Part shown: one piece after another, positions 8,962-18,228 of the stretch
How the letters are laid out: every line of letters begins with the position of its first letter
How positions within the stretch are numbered: position 1 is the stretch's first letter
From: Labilithrix sp.
GTDB lineage: Bacteria; Myxococcota_A; Polyangia; Polyangiales; Polyangiaceae
DNA length: 64,000 nucleotides
NCBI GenBank assembly: GCA_019637175.1
Contig: JAHBWD010000045.1
Span: 1-64,000, forward strand
Reading direction: 5' to 3'
Position numbers and translations under genes: made by a program
The notes under the pieces: model-generated
What the model saw: only the letters and a program-made list of their open reading frames with translations
Told to the model about the DNA's origin: nothing
The model's database searches: none

Positions 8962-9135
8962 GAATGACGGGCACGAGCATAGCTCGTCGTCCGAACGGGC
9001 GACGGCGATCGGCCAATGCGCCCGGTGAATTGAGTATGGCGAGCGCGGGACCGCGGCTCGAAGATGTCGACGAGTCGGCGGCCCTGTCGCTCGCTCATCC
9101 CGTTCGCATCGTCGTGCACACTGGAGGATCGCCCA

Positions 9136-10455
9136 ATGAACGCCACGAGGTTGGTTCCTGCGTTGATGTCGCTACTCGTCGCGCTCGCGTCTTGTGGCGA
9201 CGGTGAGTCGTCGGCCGACAGGTCCCTCTCGTTGAGGAGCGAGCCCGCCGTCACCGACGTGGGCACGCCGACGGGGCAGGCCGTCACGCGGACGATCGGC
9301 CCCTCGGGAGGGACGCTCTCGAGCGCGGACGGAAAGCTCGAGATCGTCGTCCCGCCGGGCGCGCTCACCGTCGACACGGAGCTCAGCATCACGCCCATCT
9401 CCGCGACCGCGCCGGGCGCGCTCGCGGCGTGGCGGCTCGGCCCCGAAGGCACGACGTTCGGCGCGCCGGTGAGCCTGCGGTTCTCCGCGAGCGACGCCGA
9501 CCTCGCCGGATCCGAGAGCGAAGCGCTGCGCCTCGGCACGCAGCGCGCCGACCGGACGTGGGCGATCCTCACCGCCGCGGAGCGCGACGGAAAGACCCTC
9601 ACGGTCCGAACGACGCACTTCTCCGACTGGAGCGCGCTGCTCGGATGGCAGCTGCGCCCAGGCTCTGCGAAGGTCAAGACCGGCCAGAGCGTGAAGCTCG
9701 ACGTTCGGTACTGCCATCTCGTCGAGGACGAGAGCGAAGAGCTCGCGGGGATCGCGGCCGAGTGCCAGGAGCAAGACCTCCAGCCGATCCTCGGCGCGTG
9801 GGCGGTCAACGGCGTCGCGGGCGGCGACGCCTCTTCCGGGACGATCACCAACGCCGACGCGAGCGCGACGTACACGGCGCCGTCGTCGACTCCGTCTTCG
9901 AATCCGGTGGCCGTGAGCGTCGAGTTCGACCCTACGAGCCGCCGAAAGACGCTCCTCGTCTCGAACATCGACGTCGTCGGCGCGAGCGGCTACTCAGGCA
10001 CGTTCTCGTTCTCGACGAAGGCAGCGAACTACGAGATCGAGGCGACCGAAGGCTTCGTGGAGTGGACCGTCGACCACGAGAGCTCGGATCGGCGCGAATA
10101 TGCGCCTTCGGGGACGGTGCGGCTCAAGTTCACGAGCTCGAGCCCCGCGTGCGATCCGGTCGAGGGCACGTACCCCATCGAAGAGGGAGACCTCGTCGTT
10201 CACGCCGCGAGCGCGCCGATGTTCGCGAGCCAGTACACGTTCAACGTGCGACTCACGCCGAGCGTCACGCTCTCGTGCCGCGGCTACGACGGACAGCCGT
10301 TCACGACGAGCTTTCAGATCCCCGCGTACTTGCAGGTCGGGCTCTGCGACGGCGCGACCCTCCCCGGGTACGTCGACGAACGTCAGCTGACGGGCAGCGG
10401 AGCGTGTCCCGTCGTCGGTGTCGTCGCCTCGTCGTGGAGCTTCACGATGCCGTGA
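9136..10455 (+). CDS. ZU5-like domain lipoprotein
   Basis: I start this 439-residue protein at the ATG at 9136 because a GGAGG lies 8 nt upstream and a clear lipoprotein signal follows (LVALASC). Residues about 45-150 resemble a ZU5 domain: a GGTL start, a VPPGAL core, a GPEGTTF...PVSLRF segment, and a THFSDW end. The rest is beta-rich and unassigned, with several cysteines late in the sequence. Family knowledge: secreted ZU5 domains are interaction modules, sometimes in autoproteolytic ZU5-UPA arrangements; no such cleavage site is evident here. The role is unknown, with location inferred as an outer surface lipoprotein. Confidence 0.8.
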   Translation: MNATRLVPALMSLLVALASCGDGESSADRSLSLRSEPAVTDVGTPTGQAVTRTIGPSGGTLSSADGKLEIVVPPGALTVDTELSITPISATAPGALAAWRLGPEGTTFGAPVSLRFSASDADLAGSESEALRLGTQRADRTWAILTAAERDGKTLTVRTTHFSDWSALLGWQLRPGSAKVKTGQSVKLDVRYCHLVEDESEELAGIAAECQEQDLQPILGAWAVNGVAGGDASSGTITNADASATYTAPSSTPSSNPVAVSVEFDPTSRRKTLLVSNIDVVGASGYSGTFSFSTKAANYEIEATEGFVEWTVDHESSDRREYAPSGTVRLKFTSSSPACDPVEGTYPIEEGDLVVHAASAPMFASQYTFNVRLTPSVTLSCRGYDGQPFTTSFQIPAYLQVGLCDGATLPGYVDERQLTGSGACPVVGVVASSWSFTMP

Positions 10456-10494
10456 CGCGGGCCTTTCGAGCGCGCCGCGGCCAGGCTAAATCGA

Positions 10495-10516
10495 CGGCTC
10501 ATCCAAAAAGGAGCCG
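10495..10516 (+). promoter_or_regulatory. Hairpin embedding the Shine-Dalgarno of the DUF1993 gene
   Basis: CGGCTC, a 10-nt loop and GAGCCG form a 6-bp stem ending 2 nt before the ATG at 10519. The ribosome site AAAAAGGAG spans the loop and the right arm, so its GAG would be paired in the folded RNA. This could tune translation, or be chance in GC-rich DNA. Confidence 0.35.
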
Positions 10517-10518
10517 CG

Positions 10519-11031
10519 ATGAGCCTCTATCCGCACACGGTCCCGCAGTTCGACAAGACGCTCCAGAACCTCGAGCGCTGGATCGACAAGACGATCGCGC
10601 ACGCGAAGGCGCACGGGTTCGAAGCGAACGATCTGCTCACCGCGCGCCTCGCGCCGACGCAGTTCACGCTCGTGCGTCAGATCCAGAGCGTCTGCGACAA
10701 CGCGAAGCTCGCGACCGCGCGCCTCTCGGGCAAGGAAGCGCCCTCGCACCCGGACACGGAGAAGACGTGGGACGAGATCCGCGCGCGCATCCGCAGCGTC
10801 CGCGAGTGGCTGGGCCAGCTCGCGCCTGCCGACTTCGAGGGCGCGGAGACGCGCGCGATCACGCTCCCCTGGGCGAAGGAGAAGACGCTCTCGGGCCGCG
10901 ACTACGCGATCGAGTTCGCCGTCCCGAACTTCTACTTCCACGTGACGACCGCGTACTCGATCCTCCGCCACAACGGCGTCGAGCTCGGCAAGATCGACTT
11001 CATCGGCTCGCTTCCGTTCCGCGACGCGTGA
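10519..11031 (+). CDS. DUF1993 (DinB-like) family protein
   Basis: The 170-residue protein matches DUF1993 along its full length, including the YPHTVPQFDKTLQNLERWIDK start and the late YFHVTTAYSILRHNGVELGK segment. Family knowledge: DUF1993 proteins are four-helix-bundle relatives of DinB/YfiT, soluble and possibly metal-binding, with no firm function. A strong ribosome site (AAAAAGGAG, 5 nt before the ATG) defines the start. It stands alone between the ZU5-like lipoprotein and the convergent OmpA-like gene. Confidence 0.88.
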   Translation: MSLYPHTVPQFDKTLQNLERWIDKTIAHAKAHGFEANDLLTARLAPTQFTLVRQIQSVCDNAKLATARLSGKEAPSHPDTEKTWDEIRARIRSVREWLGQLAPADFEGAETRAITLPWAKEKTLSGRDYAIEFAVPNFYFHVTTAYSILRHNGVELGKIDFIGSLPFRDA

Positions 11032-11040
11032 TCGCCGTCG

Positions 11041-11565
11041 TCAGCGCAGGGGCTCGGGCCGCATGGCGTCGAGCCTCTCGGCCGGCACGCCGCGAGCCTG
11101 GAGCGCACGATGCACCGTCGAGAGCCGCGCGAGCGTGATGGCGTCGTTCTCGCCGGCGGAGATGTTCGCATCGCTGCTCGGCTCGATCGCCAGCCGCGGA
11201 TCGCGGTGGGCCTTGAGGCATCGCGCCGCGCGCTCGATCTCCACGTCCGCCGACGGGGAGAGATCGGCCACGCCCTCGGCGAAGCGAACCTCAACGCTGC
11301 CGCAGTCGGGGGTAGCTTCGGTGATGGGCTCGCATCGGCCTCGCGCGCACAGCGAACCTTCGGCGCAGCTCGCGTGCGTCGCGCACGCCGCGCCCGCCGG
11401 CGCTTGCGCGTGACGCTCGACGTCCGCGCCGGTGAGCGTCGTCTCGCGGCTCGCGCCTTCGGGCCGCCGGGCCTTCATCCAGAGCACGATCAGCGCGACG
11501 CCCGCGACGACGGCGACGAGCCCGACCAACCACACGATCCCTCTCTTCGAACGGTTCGGCTCCAT
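11041..11565 (-). CDS. Membrane-anchored protein with divergent OmpA-like domain
   Basis: The 174-residue protein has a single N-terminal membrane helix (about residues 10-29, IVWLVGLVAVVAGVALIVLW), a linker with a Cys-rich patch (CATHASCAEGSLCARGRC), and a C-terminal region resembling an OmpA/MotB peptidoglycan-binding domain (VEVRFAEGVADLSPSADVEI..., then LARLSTVHRALQARGVPAERLD). The usual NxxLSxxRA motif is degenerate, so peptidoglycan binding is an inference. It lies 71 nt downstream of the beta-propeller gene on the same strand and may be cotranscribed. Confidence 0.7.
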   Translation of the reverse strand: MEPNRSKRGIVWLVGLVAVVAGVALIVLWMKARRPEGASRETTLTGADVERHAQAPAGAACATHASCAEGSLCARGRCEPITEATPDCGSVEVRFAEGVADLSPSADVEIERAARCLKAHRDPRLAIEPSSDANISAGENDAITLARLSTVHRALQARGVPAERLDAMRPEPLR

Positions 11566-11636
11566 GACCGGCACGCGGTGCAGACCACGTGCCGGTCGAA
11601 CGGAGGCGCGATCGAGGCGCTCGAAGACTCGCGCCT

Positions 11637-14600
11637 TCAGTACTTGATCGTCTGGAGGCCCCACTCGCCGAGCGACGCGATCGCGCGATCGGGGCCGAGC
11701 AAGACGTGCGAGCTGTAGCCCCAGCCGCGGAGGTTCGTCTCGCTCACGAGCGCCGGCTGCTGAGACGCGGTGTCGTAGATCGCGAGGCCACCCTGCGTGT
11801 ACAGCGCGACCTTCGTGCCGTGCGCCGCGAGCGGCCACTCGGCGTCACCGATCATCTCGCTCACGATCGAGAGCTGGCCGGCGCGCACGCCGCCGATCGC
11901 CCAGAGCCCTCCGTCTTCGAGGACCCTCGGCTCGACGTAGCTGCCGTCGTGCGAGGGGGCGCTGCTCGCGTAGTCGTAGCGCTTGTAGCGCGTGACGTAG
12001 ACGCGATCGTCGGCGACCTGCACGCCCGCGATGTTCTGCGACGGCGGGTCGAACGTCTGCCGGAGGGTCACGCGCGTCCCCGCGATGTCCGCGAGCTTGA
12101 AGGTGCGCGAGACGACGGTGCACGCCTTCGTGTCGTAGTCGAAGCGCGCGCGCCAGCCGTGCGTGCCCTGGCAGGACTGGTAGTCGGGCGCCGAGGTGCG
12201 CGCCGCGGCGTAGTCGACCGTCACGAGGCGCTGCGACGCCTCGTCGGCGAGGATGAGCGAGCCCGGCGTGTTGATCGAGGGAAGCCGCTGCGGCGCGCCG
12301 TTGATGTCGACGCGATCGATGAAGAAGCGAACCTTGTCGGCGTTCTTCGTCGATCGGATCCAGCGCGACGTCATCACGACGCCGTTCTGGATGTGGAGCG
12401 GCGAGGCGCCGTAGCTCTCGCCGAGATCGATCGGCGCGTGCACGAGCGGCGCGCTCGGGTTCGAGAAGTCGGCGACGTGGAGCTTGCGGTGGATCTTCGC
12501 CTCGTAGCGCCACGTTCCGCCGCCGAGATCGATCTTGATCGGCTCGTGATCGACCTCGATGTACGCGAGCTTCGCGCCCATCTGAACGACGCCTTGGCCC
12601 GATCCGACGAGCGAGCCGCTCATGCCGCCCCAGTACGAGTAGTAGCCGTACCCGTCCCAGAAGCCGTCGCCGTACCAGCCGCCGTAGCCGTCGCGATTGA
12701 CGTGCTCGGTGAGCTTCATCACCGACTTGCCGGCGATGACGGGCGCGAGCGGGTTCGACACGTCGATCGCGGCGACGACGACCTTGCCGCTGCGGCTCGA
12801 GCTCTGACCGCTCGGGTCGTAGCTGTAGCCGTACACCGGCACGGTCAGGTAGACGAAGTTGCCCTCGGCGAAGAGGCGCGCCTGGTACCACGCCGTCCAG
12901 CCGTAGCGGCCCGCGCTCGAGCAGTACGTCGGATCGGGATCGGCGAGAGACGCGAGCGAGAGCTTGCCGCTGATCTCCGCGTCGTCGGCGTTGTGCTTCG
13001 GCGTGAGCGAGAGGAGGGCCTCGCCCGTCCACCAGTCGTTCGTGATGCTCGCGATGTGATCGTTGATCTCGACGAGGCGATACGCCGGGTTCGACAGATC
13101 GAGCTCGCCCTTCTTCACCGGCGCGTCGCGCGACGCGATGTCGAAGCTCGTCACGTTGCGGTCGGAAATGGCGAGCAGCCGGTCGTTCGCGAGCAGCGCG
13201 CGGCGGGGCATGCCGTACTGCGGGGCGATGCCGCGAAGCACCAGATCGTCACGCGAGAAGTCGATGAGCTGGATGCCGCTCTGACCCTTGCCGCAGTCGG
13301 TGCCGTCCCAGCGGCCGTAGCTCGCGAACGGCACGAGCACGAGGTTCTGATCGTCGAGCACGCGGACCGACTTGTGGATGCGATCTTGATCTTCGGCGAA
13401 ATTGCCCCAGCCGGCTCCGAACGACACGCGCTTCAGCATCGTCGGATGGGCGAGATCGGAGACGTCGAAGAGCGAGACCGCCAGGTGCGCGTTGCCCGGC
13501 GCCGTGTCGTCCCAGCCGAAGCCGATGAGGCGATCGCCGCGCGGCTCCATGTGGAAGATCCAGCCGGGCATCTCGAGCTCGCCCATCTGCTTGGGCAGCG
13601 CCGGGTTCGACAGATCGATCGTGAAGAGCGGGTCGGTGCGCTCGGCGGTGATCGCGTAGCCGCGCTGGCCGTCGAAGCGCACGCTCCGGAGCGACTCGGG
13701 CTTCGGGAGGACGAGCTCGGTCGATCCGAGCGGCGTGATGACCGACGCGCTCGTGACGCTGAACGTCTGAACTTGAGGGTTGATCGTGCCGTTGGGGCCG
13801 AACCAGCCGTTGCCGTACTGGCTCACGACGCGCAGCACGCCGGCGTGCTCGTCCATCTGCCAGCGGCTGTTGATCTGCCCGGCGACGGGGATCTCGGCGC
13901 CCTTGGCGAGGTGGCCGTCGGGGTTGCCGATGTCGACGACCTGGATGATCGAGTGCGCGTTCGTGTCGCCCGAGCGCCACGTCCACTCCGGGCCGGCGAT
14001 GTAGAGGCGCTTGTCGGTCGCGCTCACGCTGCGCTTCCACGCGCTGTAGCTCTTGTCGAGCGCGGTGTACGCGAGCTGATCGACCTTCGCGATGCCGCCC
14101 TGGGCGACGTTGAACGACGTGACGATCGTCCCCGGCTTGTCGTTGCACTTCCAGCAGTAGCCGTTCTCGTTCGTCACGAGGTAGAGCACCTCGCCCACGA
14201 GGCGCGAGTCGGAGATGCTGCCGGGCACGTCGTAGTGGTTCTCTTCGACGATCTGCGCGGGGTTCCGCACGTCGTAGGAGACGATCTCGCTCCCCTGCTC
14301 CCAACGACCGTAGGGGCGGCCTTCGCTGCGGACCCAGCGGCCGAACTCGTTCAGCATCACGTACGCGCGCCCGTCGCGCACGTACATCTCGAAGGGCATG
14401 CCGTCGGTGCGCTTGCGCCCGAGGAGCTTCATGTGATCCGGATCGGTGATGTCGACGATCGCGAGGCCGCCGTAGCGCGAGAGCGCGAAGAGGCGATTTC
14501 CGTCCTGCTTGATGATGTCGGCCTCTTCGATCGCGCGCTGGGCTTCGTCTTTGCCGCCGCTCGCGTCGGCCGGCGGCTCGCTCCCGGCGCTCCCGGGGCT

Positions 14601-14774
14601 GGCGTTCGAAGAAGACTCGCCGCGGCTCGCGGCGGTGCGCCCCGCCGGATCGTCGGACTCGAAGCCGTTGTCGATCTCGAAGTCGTTGTCGTTGCCGCTC
14701 CCGCAGCCGGCGACGAGCTGCGCGCCGGTGAGGACGGTTGCGGAGAGGAGCCAGCCGAGCGTCGAACGTGCCAT
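11637..14774 (-). CDS. Large secreted beta-propeller lipoprotein
   Basis: The 1045-residue protein starts at the ATG at 14774 with AAGGA about 8 nt upstream and carries a lipoprotein signal (QLVAGC). After a linker rich in Ser/Gly/Asp comes EEADIIKQDGNRLFALSRYGGLAIVDI, the hallmark entry of secreted proteins with a C-terminal beta-propeller domain. The remainder is a long series of propeller-like blades (GYAITAERTDPLFTIDLS, AYIEVDHEPIKIDLG and similar), longer than most family members and possibly two propellers. A CWKC motif lies near residue 210. Substrate and partner are unknown; an outer-surface scaffold is the best guess. Confidence 0.85.
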   Translation of the reverse strand: MARSTLGWLLSATVLTGAQLVAGCGSGNDNDFEIDNGFESDDPAGRTAASRGESSSNASPGSAGSEPPADASGGKDEAQRAIEEADIIKQDGNRLFALSRYGGLAIVDITDPDHMKLLGRKRTDGMPFEMYVRDGRAYVMLNEFGRWVRSEGRPYGRWEQGSEIVSYDVRNPAQIVEENHYDVPGSISDSRLVGEVLYLVTNENGYCWKCNDKPGTIVTSFNVAQGGIAKVDQLAYTALDKSYSAWKRSVSATDKRLYIAGPEWTWRSGDTNAHSIIQVVDIGNPDGHLAKGAEIPVAGQINSRWQMDEHAGVLRVVSQYGNGWFGPNGTINPQVQTFSVTSASVITPLGSTELVLPKPESLRSVRFDGQRGYAITAERTDPLFTIDLSNPALPKQMGELEMPGWIFHMEPRGDRLIGFGWDDTAPGNAHLAVSLFDVSDLAHPTMLKRVSFGAGWGNFAEDQDRIHKSVRVLDDQNLVLVPFASYGRWDGTDCGKGQSGIQLIDFSRDDLVLRGIAPQYGMPRRALLANDRLLAISDRNVTSFDIASRDAPVKKGELDLSNPAYRLVEINDHIASITNDWWTGEALLSLTPKHNADDAEISGKLSLASLADPDPTYCSSAGRYGWTAWYQARLFAEGNFVYLTVPVYGYSYDPSGQSSSRSGKVVVAAIDVSNPLAPVIAGKSVMKLTEHVNRDGYGGWYGDGFWDGYGYYSYWGGMSGSLVGSGQGVVQMGAKLAYIEVDHEPIKIDLGGGTWRYEAKIHRKLHVADFSNPSAPLVHAPIDLGESYGASPLHIQNGVVMTSRWIRSTKNADKVRFFIDRVDINGAPQRLPSINTPGSLILADEASQRLVTVDYAAARTSAPDYQSCQGTHGWRARFDYDTKACTVVSRTFKLADIAGTRVTLRQTFDPPSQNIAGVQVADDRVYVTRYKRYDYASSAPSHDGSYVEPRVLEDGGLWAIGGVRAGQLSIVSEMIGDAEWPLAAHGTKVALYTQGGLAIYDTASQQPALVSETNLRGWGYSSHVLLGPDRAIASLGEWGLQTIKY

Positions 14775-14922
14775 CGGGAGTGTCCTTGGGTGAGAAAGAG
14801 AAGCGGGCACGCCTTCGCTTGCAGAGACGATGCCGCGGCGCAGGCGCTCGAAATCATTCGCGACATCATCGAGGAGCCCGCGTGCCCAGCTGTGCCACGA
14901 GCGGCGCGCCGATCAGGCGCGC

Positions 14923-14928
14923 TAGGAT
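14923..14928 (+). promoter_or_regulatory. TAGGAT -10-like hexamer, 9 nt before the start at 14938
   Basis: TAGGAT precedes the ATG by 9 nt with no Shine-Dalgarno. If it is the -10, the leader would be only a few bases. Confidence 0.35.
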
Positions 14929-14937
14929 CGAGCGCAC

Positions 14938-16569
14938 ATGATCCGTCGCTCTGCCGCCGTGCTCGTCGCGCTCTCCGCCTGCGCAGGGCCGCAGGCGCCG
15001 AGCCCCGAGGCGTATGGGCCGCCTCCGCCGGGATGGGCGCCGCATCCGCCCGAGCCTCCGCCGCCGGTCACGGAGGTGACGCCGATCGCGTACGCCGACG
15101 CCGGCGCGCCCGCGACCACGCCTCCCTTCGTGTTTCCCGACAAGGAGCCGCTCCCGATCGCGGAGCTCGTGCTGAAGCCCGGCGAGCCGATGCCGAAGAA
15201 GCCGCTGCCGGCGCCGAAGCGGATCGGACGCGGCGGCGTCGTGATGCCGGGCATCCCCTCGCCCGATCGCGTCGCGATCGCGACCGACAAGAAGGGCTCG
15301 CTGGTCGACGCGCGCACGGGCAAGGTGCTCGCCGCGCTCCCGGCGGAGCCGCAGTACGTCTCACCGCGCGCGGGCGTGGTCACGCTCGAGGGAAAGCCTC
15401 CGCGCCTCGTGCGGCTCTACGACGCCAAGGTCGTCACGCCCAACGTCGACGCGCGAGGGAGGACGATCCGGGCGACGTGGCTCGCCGCCGCGCCAGGGCA
15501 CGCGAAGGCGCTCGCCCTCGCCGAGACGACGACCGGAGAGATGCTCGCCGGCGTCGCGAGCGAGGATCTCGAGTCGTTCACGCTGGACGTCGCGCCGTTC
15601 GGTCCGAACATGGTCGGTTTCTCGGCGACGCTCAACGCGATCGACTGGCAGCTCAGTGCTTCGGTGAAGCGATTCGGAGAGCGCACGGGCACACCGTTCA
15701 CCTTGCCTCACGAGCCCGAGTGCGTGCGCGCGAAGATCGACGACGACGGCGCGATCCGCTGCATCGAGCACTTGCCGGTGCTGTCGCTCGGCGAAGACAT
15801 CCGATGGATGGAAGACGGCTGGCTCTCCGGCGGCACGATGCTGACCCACGTCTCGTGGGGCGCGAGGAAGATCTTGCTGGCCGATCAGTGGTGCTCGAGC
15901 CGCGGCCAGCGCACGTCGCCGCCCCGCGTCGTCGTGACGTGCCACAAGAACCCCACGGCGATGCTCTGGGCGCCGGGCAAGCTCTTCACGTTCCCCGGGC
16001 CCGCCGACTCGAACGACGTCGGCGGCCTCGTCGGCGCCGACTCGGGCCCCGTGCTCCCGATCCGCGAGGGCGGCACGCGCAACGACGACAGCGCGTCGCG
16101 CACCGTCGCGCGCTGGATCGACATGCCGCGCACGCGCATCCTCACGACGCCGCATCTTCGTCCGATGGCGATCGCGTCGTTCGCAGGCGTCGAGTCGCTC
16201 ACCCTCGCCGAAGACAAGGCGAAGAGCCCGTCGGTCTATCTGCTCGACTTCGAGAAGGGCACGCGCGAGCTCGTCGTCAAGATCAACGACTGCCCCGGCA
16301 CGATCGGCGAGCTCCGCCAAGATCGCGTGCGCGGGAGGCAGCGCCTGCTGATCCTCGCGTGCATGACGCCGGAGACGAAGCACACGATCGGGCAGGATCT
16401 GATCTGGGCGGAGATCATCGACACGGAGAGGCGCGTGCGCTTCCGCACGCCGCTCATGCCGGAGATCTTCTTCCCCGACGGCCTCGTCGTCCTCTCGACG
16501 CGAAGGCGCATGGCCGCGGAGTCGAAGACCGCGCCGGGCGAGCTCTTCTCCGTGGAGCTGCCGCCGTAG
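14938..16569 (+). CDS. Lipoprotein of unknown function
   Basis: I do not recognise this 543-residue protein. It has a lipoprotein-type signal (VLVALSACAG) followed by about 35 residues very rich in Pro, then a region with repeated beta-strand-like segments (DRVAIATDKKGSLVDARTGKVLAALP and the like) that could be a WD/PQQ-type propeller reading, though no full repeat signature is clear. Several cysteines are spread through the C-terminal half. It is divergent from the beta-propeller gene and converges on the L,D-transpeptidase gene with only 6 nt between. The reading frame and codon bias are convincingly coding. Confidence 0.8.
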   Translation: MIRRSAAVLVALSACAGPQAPSPEAYGPPPPGWAPHPPEPPPPVTEVTPIAYADAGAPATTPPFVFPDKEPLPIAELVLKPGEPMPKKPLPAPKRIGRGGVVMPGIPSPDRVAIATDKKGSLVDARTGKVLAALPAEPQYVSPRAGVVTLEGKPPRLVRLYDAKVVTPNVDARGRTIRATWLAAAPGHAKALALAETTTGEMLAGVASEDLESFTLDVAPFGPNMVGFSATLNAIDWQLSASVKRFGERTGTPFTLPHEPECVRAKIDDDGAIRCIEHLPVLSLGEDIRWMEDGWLSGGTMLTHVSWGARKILLADQWCSSRGQRTSPPRVVVTCHKNPTAMLWAPGKLFTFPGPADSNDVGGLVGADSGPVLPIREGGTRNDDSASRTVARWIDMPRTRILTTPHLRPMAIASFAGVESLTLAEDKAKSPSVYLLDFEKGTRELVVKINDCPGTIGELRQDRVRGRQRLLILACMTPETKHTIGQDLIWAEIIDTERRVRFRTPLMPEIFFPDGLVVLSTRRRMAAESKTAPGELFSVELPP

Positions 16570-16575
16570 CCGCGA

Positions 16576-18165
16576 TCAGCGGTGCGTGACGATGCGCGTG
16601 CCGGGGTTTTCCTTCGTGGCGCGCACGCCGTGCCAGCCCGGAGGCAGCTTCGGGCCGGCCCACTGGAAGATGCGTCGCGCGTCGTGCGGCGTGAGGTTCA
16701 CGCAGCCGTGGCTCCGCTCGCGCCCGAAGCTCGAGTGCCAGAACGCGCCGTGCAGCGCGAGGCTCTTCTCGAAGTACATCACCCAGGGCACGTCTTCGAT
16801 GCGATACGTGCCGTCGGAGGCGCCGTCGTCGTCCATCGTCGTCGCGACGTGCTTCTCGCGGATGCGGAAGGTGCCCTCCACCGTGCGGTGATCCTTCTCC
16901 GCGTCGACGTCACGACGCCCCGTCGAGACCACGGTCGCGTAGACGGGCTTTTCGCCCTCGAACGCGACGAGCGCCTGCGAATACGGGCGGAGATCGACGT
17001 CGATCCATTTCTCGCCGGGCGCGAGGTCGGCCGGCACGTTCGGCAGCGCGGCCACGGCGACGTCGAGATCGCGCACCCAGTAGCCTTTGTCGGTCTCGTG
17101 GTACGTGCGCTTGTCGCGCTTCTCGCGCTTGCCGGTGAGCTGGAGGATCGAGAAGCGCTCGATCGAGGCGCCGCGCGTGGGATCGCCCTCGGCGCCGACG
17201 GCGAACTGCGTGGCCTTCGTGCTGGTGACGAACGCGAGCGGGAGCTTGCGCTTCTCGTCGGGGTTCGAGAGGTCGACGCCTTCGAACTCGGTCTTCGCTT
17301 CGTGGAGGAGGAGGTGATCCTTCGGCGCGAGGAAGCCCGAGGTGGTGTGCCAGAGGAGCCCCGAGCGCCCGTTGACCTTCTTGTCGAGCGAGAGGTAGAA
17401 GCCCTTGAGCATGCGCTGGGCGACGAGATCGGAGTCGCCCTTGAGGTCGTCGAAGGCGACCTTCGGCTTCGCCGACGTGTCTTTGAGGTACGCCGGGAGC
17501 GTCTCGCCGTTCTCCTTCATGCGCTTGGCGATGTCGCTCGACTTCGCGCCCTTGCCGAGGGCGAGTGACCTCTCGTTCTCCTTGCGCTCGGCCTTCGAGG
17601 GGATGCGGCGGTAGAGCGGCGTGCCCGGCGTGATGTTCAGCCCGTATTCGTAGGGCAGGTTGCGATCCATGTAAGGTGCATGCGGTGCGAAACGCAGCTC
17701 CTTGTGGCGCGGATCGGTCGTCACGTACTTGCCGCACACGTAGCCGCCGCCTTGGAGGTGGTACCAACCCTCGGCGCAGCTCGCCTTCGTGACGACGCCG
17801 CCCTTGATCGCGGCGCGCCCGCCGCGACGGAGGTAGCCGAGGCGGACGACGCCGGCCTTGTCGGCCTTGTCGGCCGCGCTCGCGTCGCGCGCGGGCCACT
17901 CGGGGGCGCTGAAGATCGGCGCCTGCGGGCCGAACGAGATCACGAACGGCCCGTCGGGCTCGGCCGCCTCGGGCAGCGCGAACGAGACCGAGCCGCGCTT
18001 CGCCGCCGGCGTCGGGGCGGCGCTCTCCGACGAGGCGGCGGAGGTCGTCGTGACCGCAGCGTCCGCGACGTCGGGATCCGGCTGCGCGCGCGCGCACGAC
18101 GCCGCGGGCACGCAGAAGAGCGACATCACGACGAGGAATGCCGAGTGGAACCGCAAGGCTGGCAT
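16576..18165 (-). CDS. YkuD-type L,D-transpeptidase lipoprotein
   Basis: The 529-residue protein begins at the ATG at 18165 with a signal ending in PAASC, so it is likely a periplasmic or outer-membrane lipoprotein. The C-terminal catalytic domain carries the YkuD signature: HGAFWHSSFGRERSHGCVNL, with the nucleophile Cys at about residue 488 and the conserved His upstream. Family knowledge: these enzymes make 3-3 peptidoglycan crosslinks or attach proteins to peptidoglycan. The roughly 350 residues before it include an SH3-like Cys-containing segment (YHLQGGGYVCGKYV) and a long unassigned region. A longer reading from a GTG at 18222 is possible, but the signal peptide argues for 18165. Confidence 0.92.
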   Translation of the reverse strand: MPALRFHSAFLVVMSLFCVPAASCARAQPDPDVADAAVTTTSAASSESAAPTPAAKRGSVSFALPEAAEPDGPFVISFGPQAPIFSAPEWPARDASAADKADKAGVVRLGYLRRGGRAAIKGGVVTKASCAEGWYHLQGGGYVCGKYVTTDPRHKELRFAPHAPYMDRNLPYEYGLNITPGTPLYRRIPSKAERKENERSLALGKGAKSSDIAKRMKENGETLPAYLKDTSAKPKVAFDDLKGDSDLVAQRMLKGFYLSLDKKVNGRSGLLWHTTSGFLAPKDHLLLHEAKTEFEGVDLSNPDEKRKLPLAFVTSTKATQFAVGAEGDPTRGASIERFSILQLTGKREKRDKRTYHETDKGYWVRDLDVAVAALPNVPADLAPGEKWIDVDLRPYSQALVAFEGEKPVYATVVSTGRRDVDAEKDHRTVEGTFRIREKHVATTMDDDGASDGTYRIEDVPWVMYFEKSLALHGAFWHSSFGRERSHGCVNLTPHDARRIFQWAGPKLPPGWHGVRATKENPGTRIVTHR

Positions 18166-18228
18166 CCCTCGCCCAGCCTCGCGGAGGACGCAAGGGTCGA
18201 CGCTAAATCTGCGACATGCCACCGCTCT

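Noticed and set aside
11589-16589. Very long plus-strand open frame (over 1600 codons) across the beta-propeller region
   Set aside because: It is antisense to the propeller gene and overlaps the unknown lipoprotein gene in another frame; it has no recognisable domain and the composition of a shadow frame.
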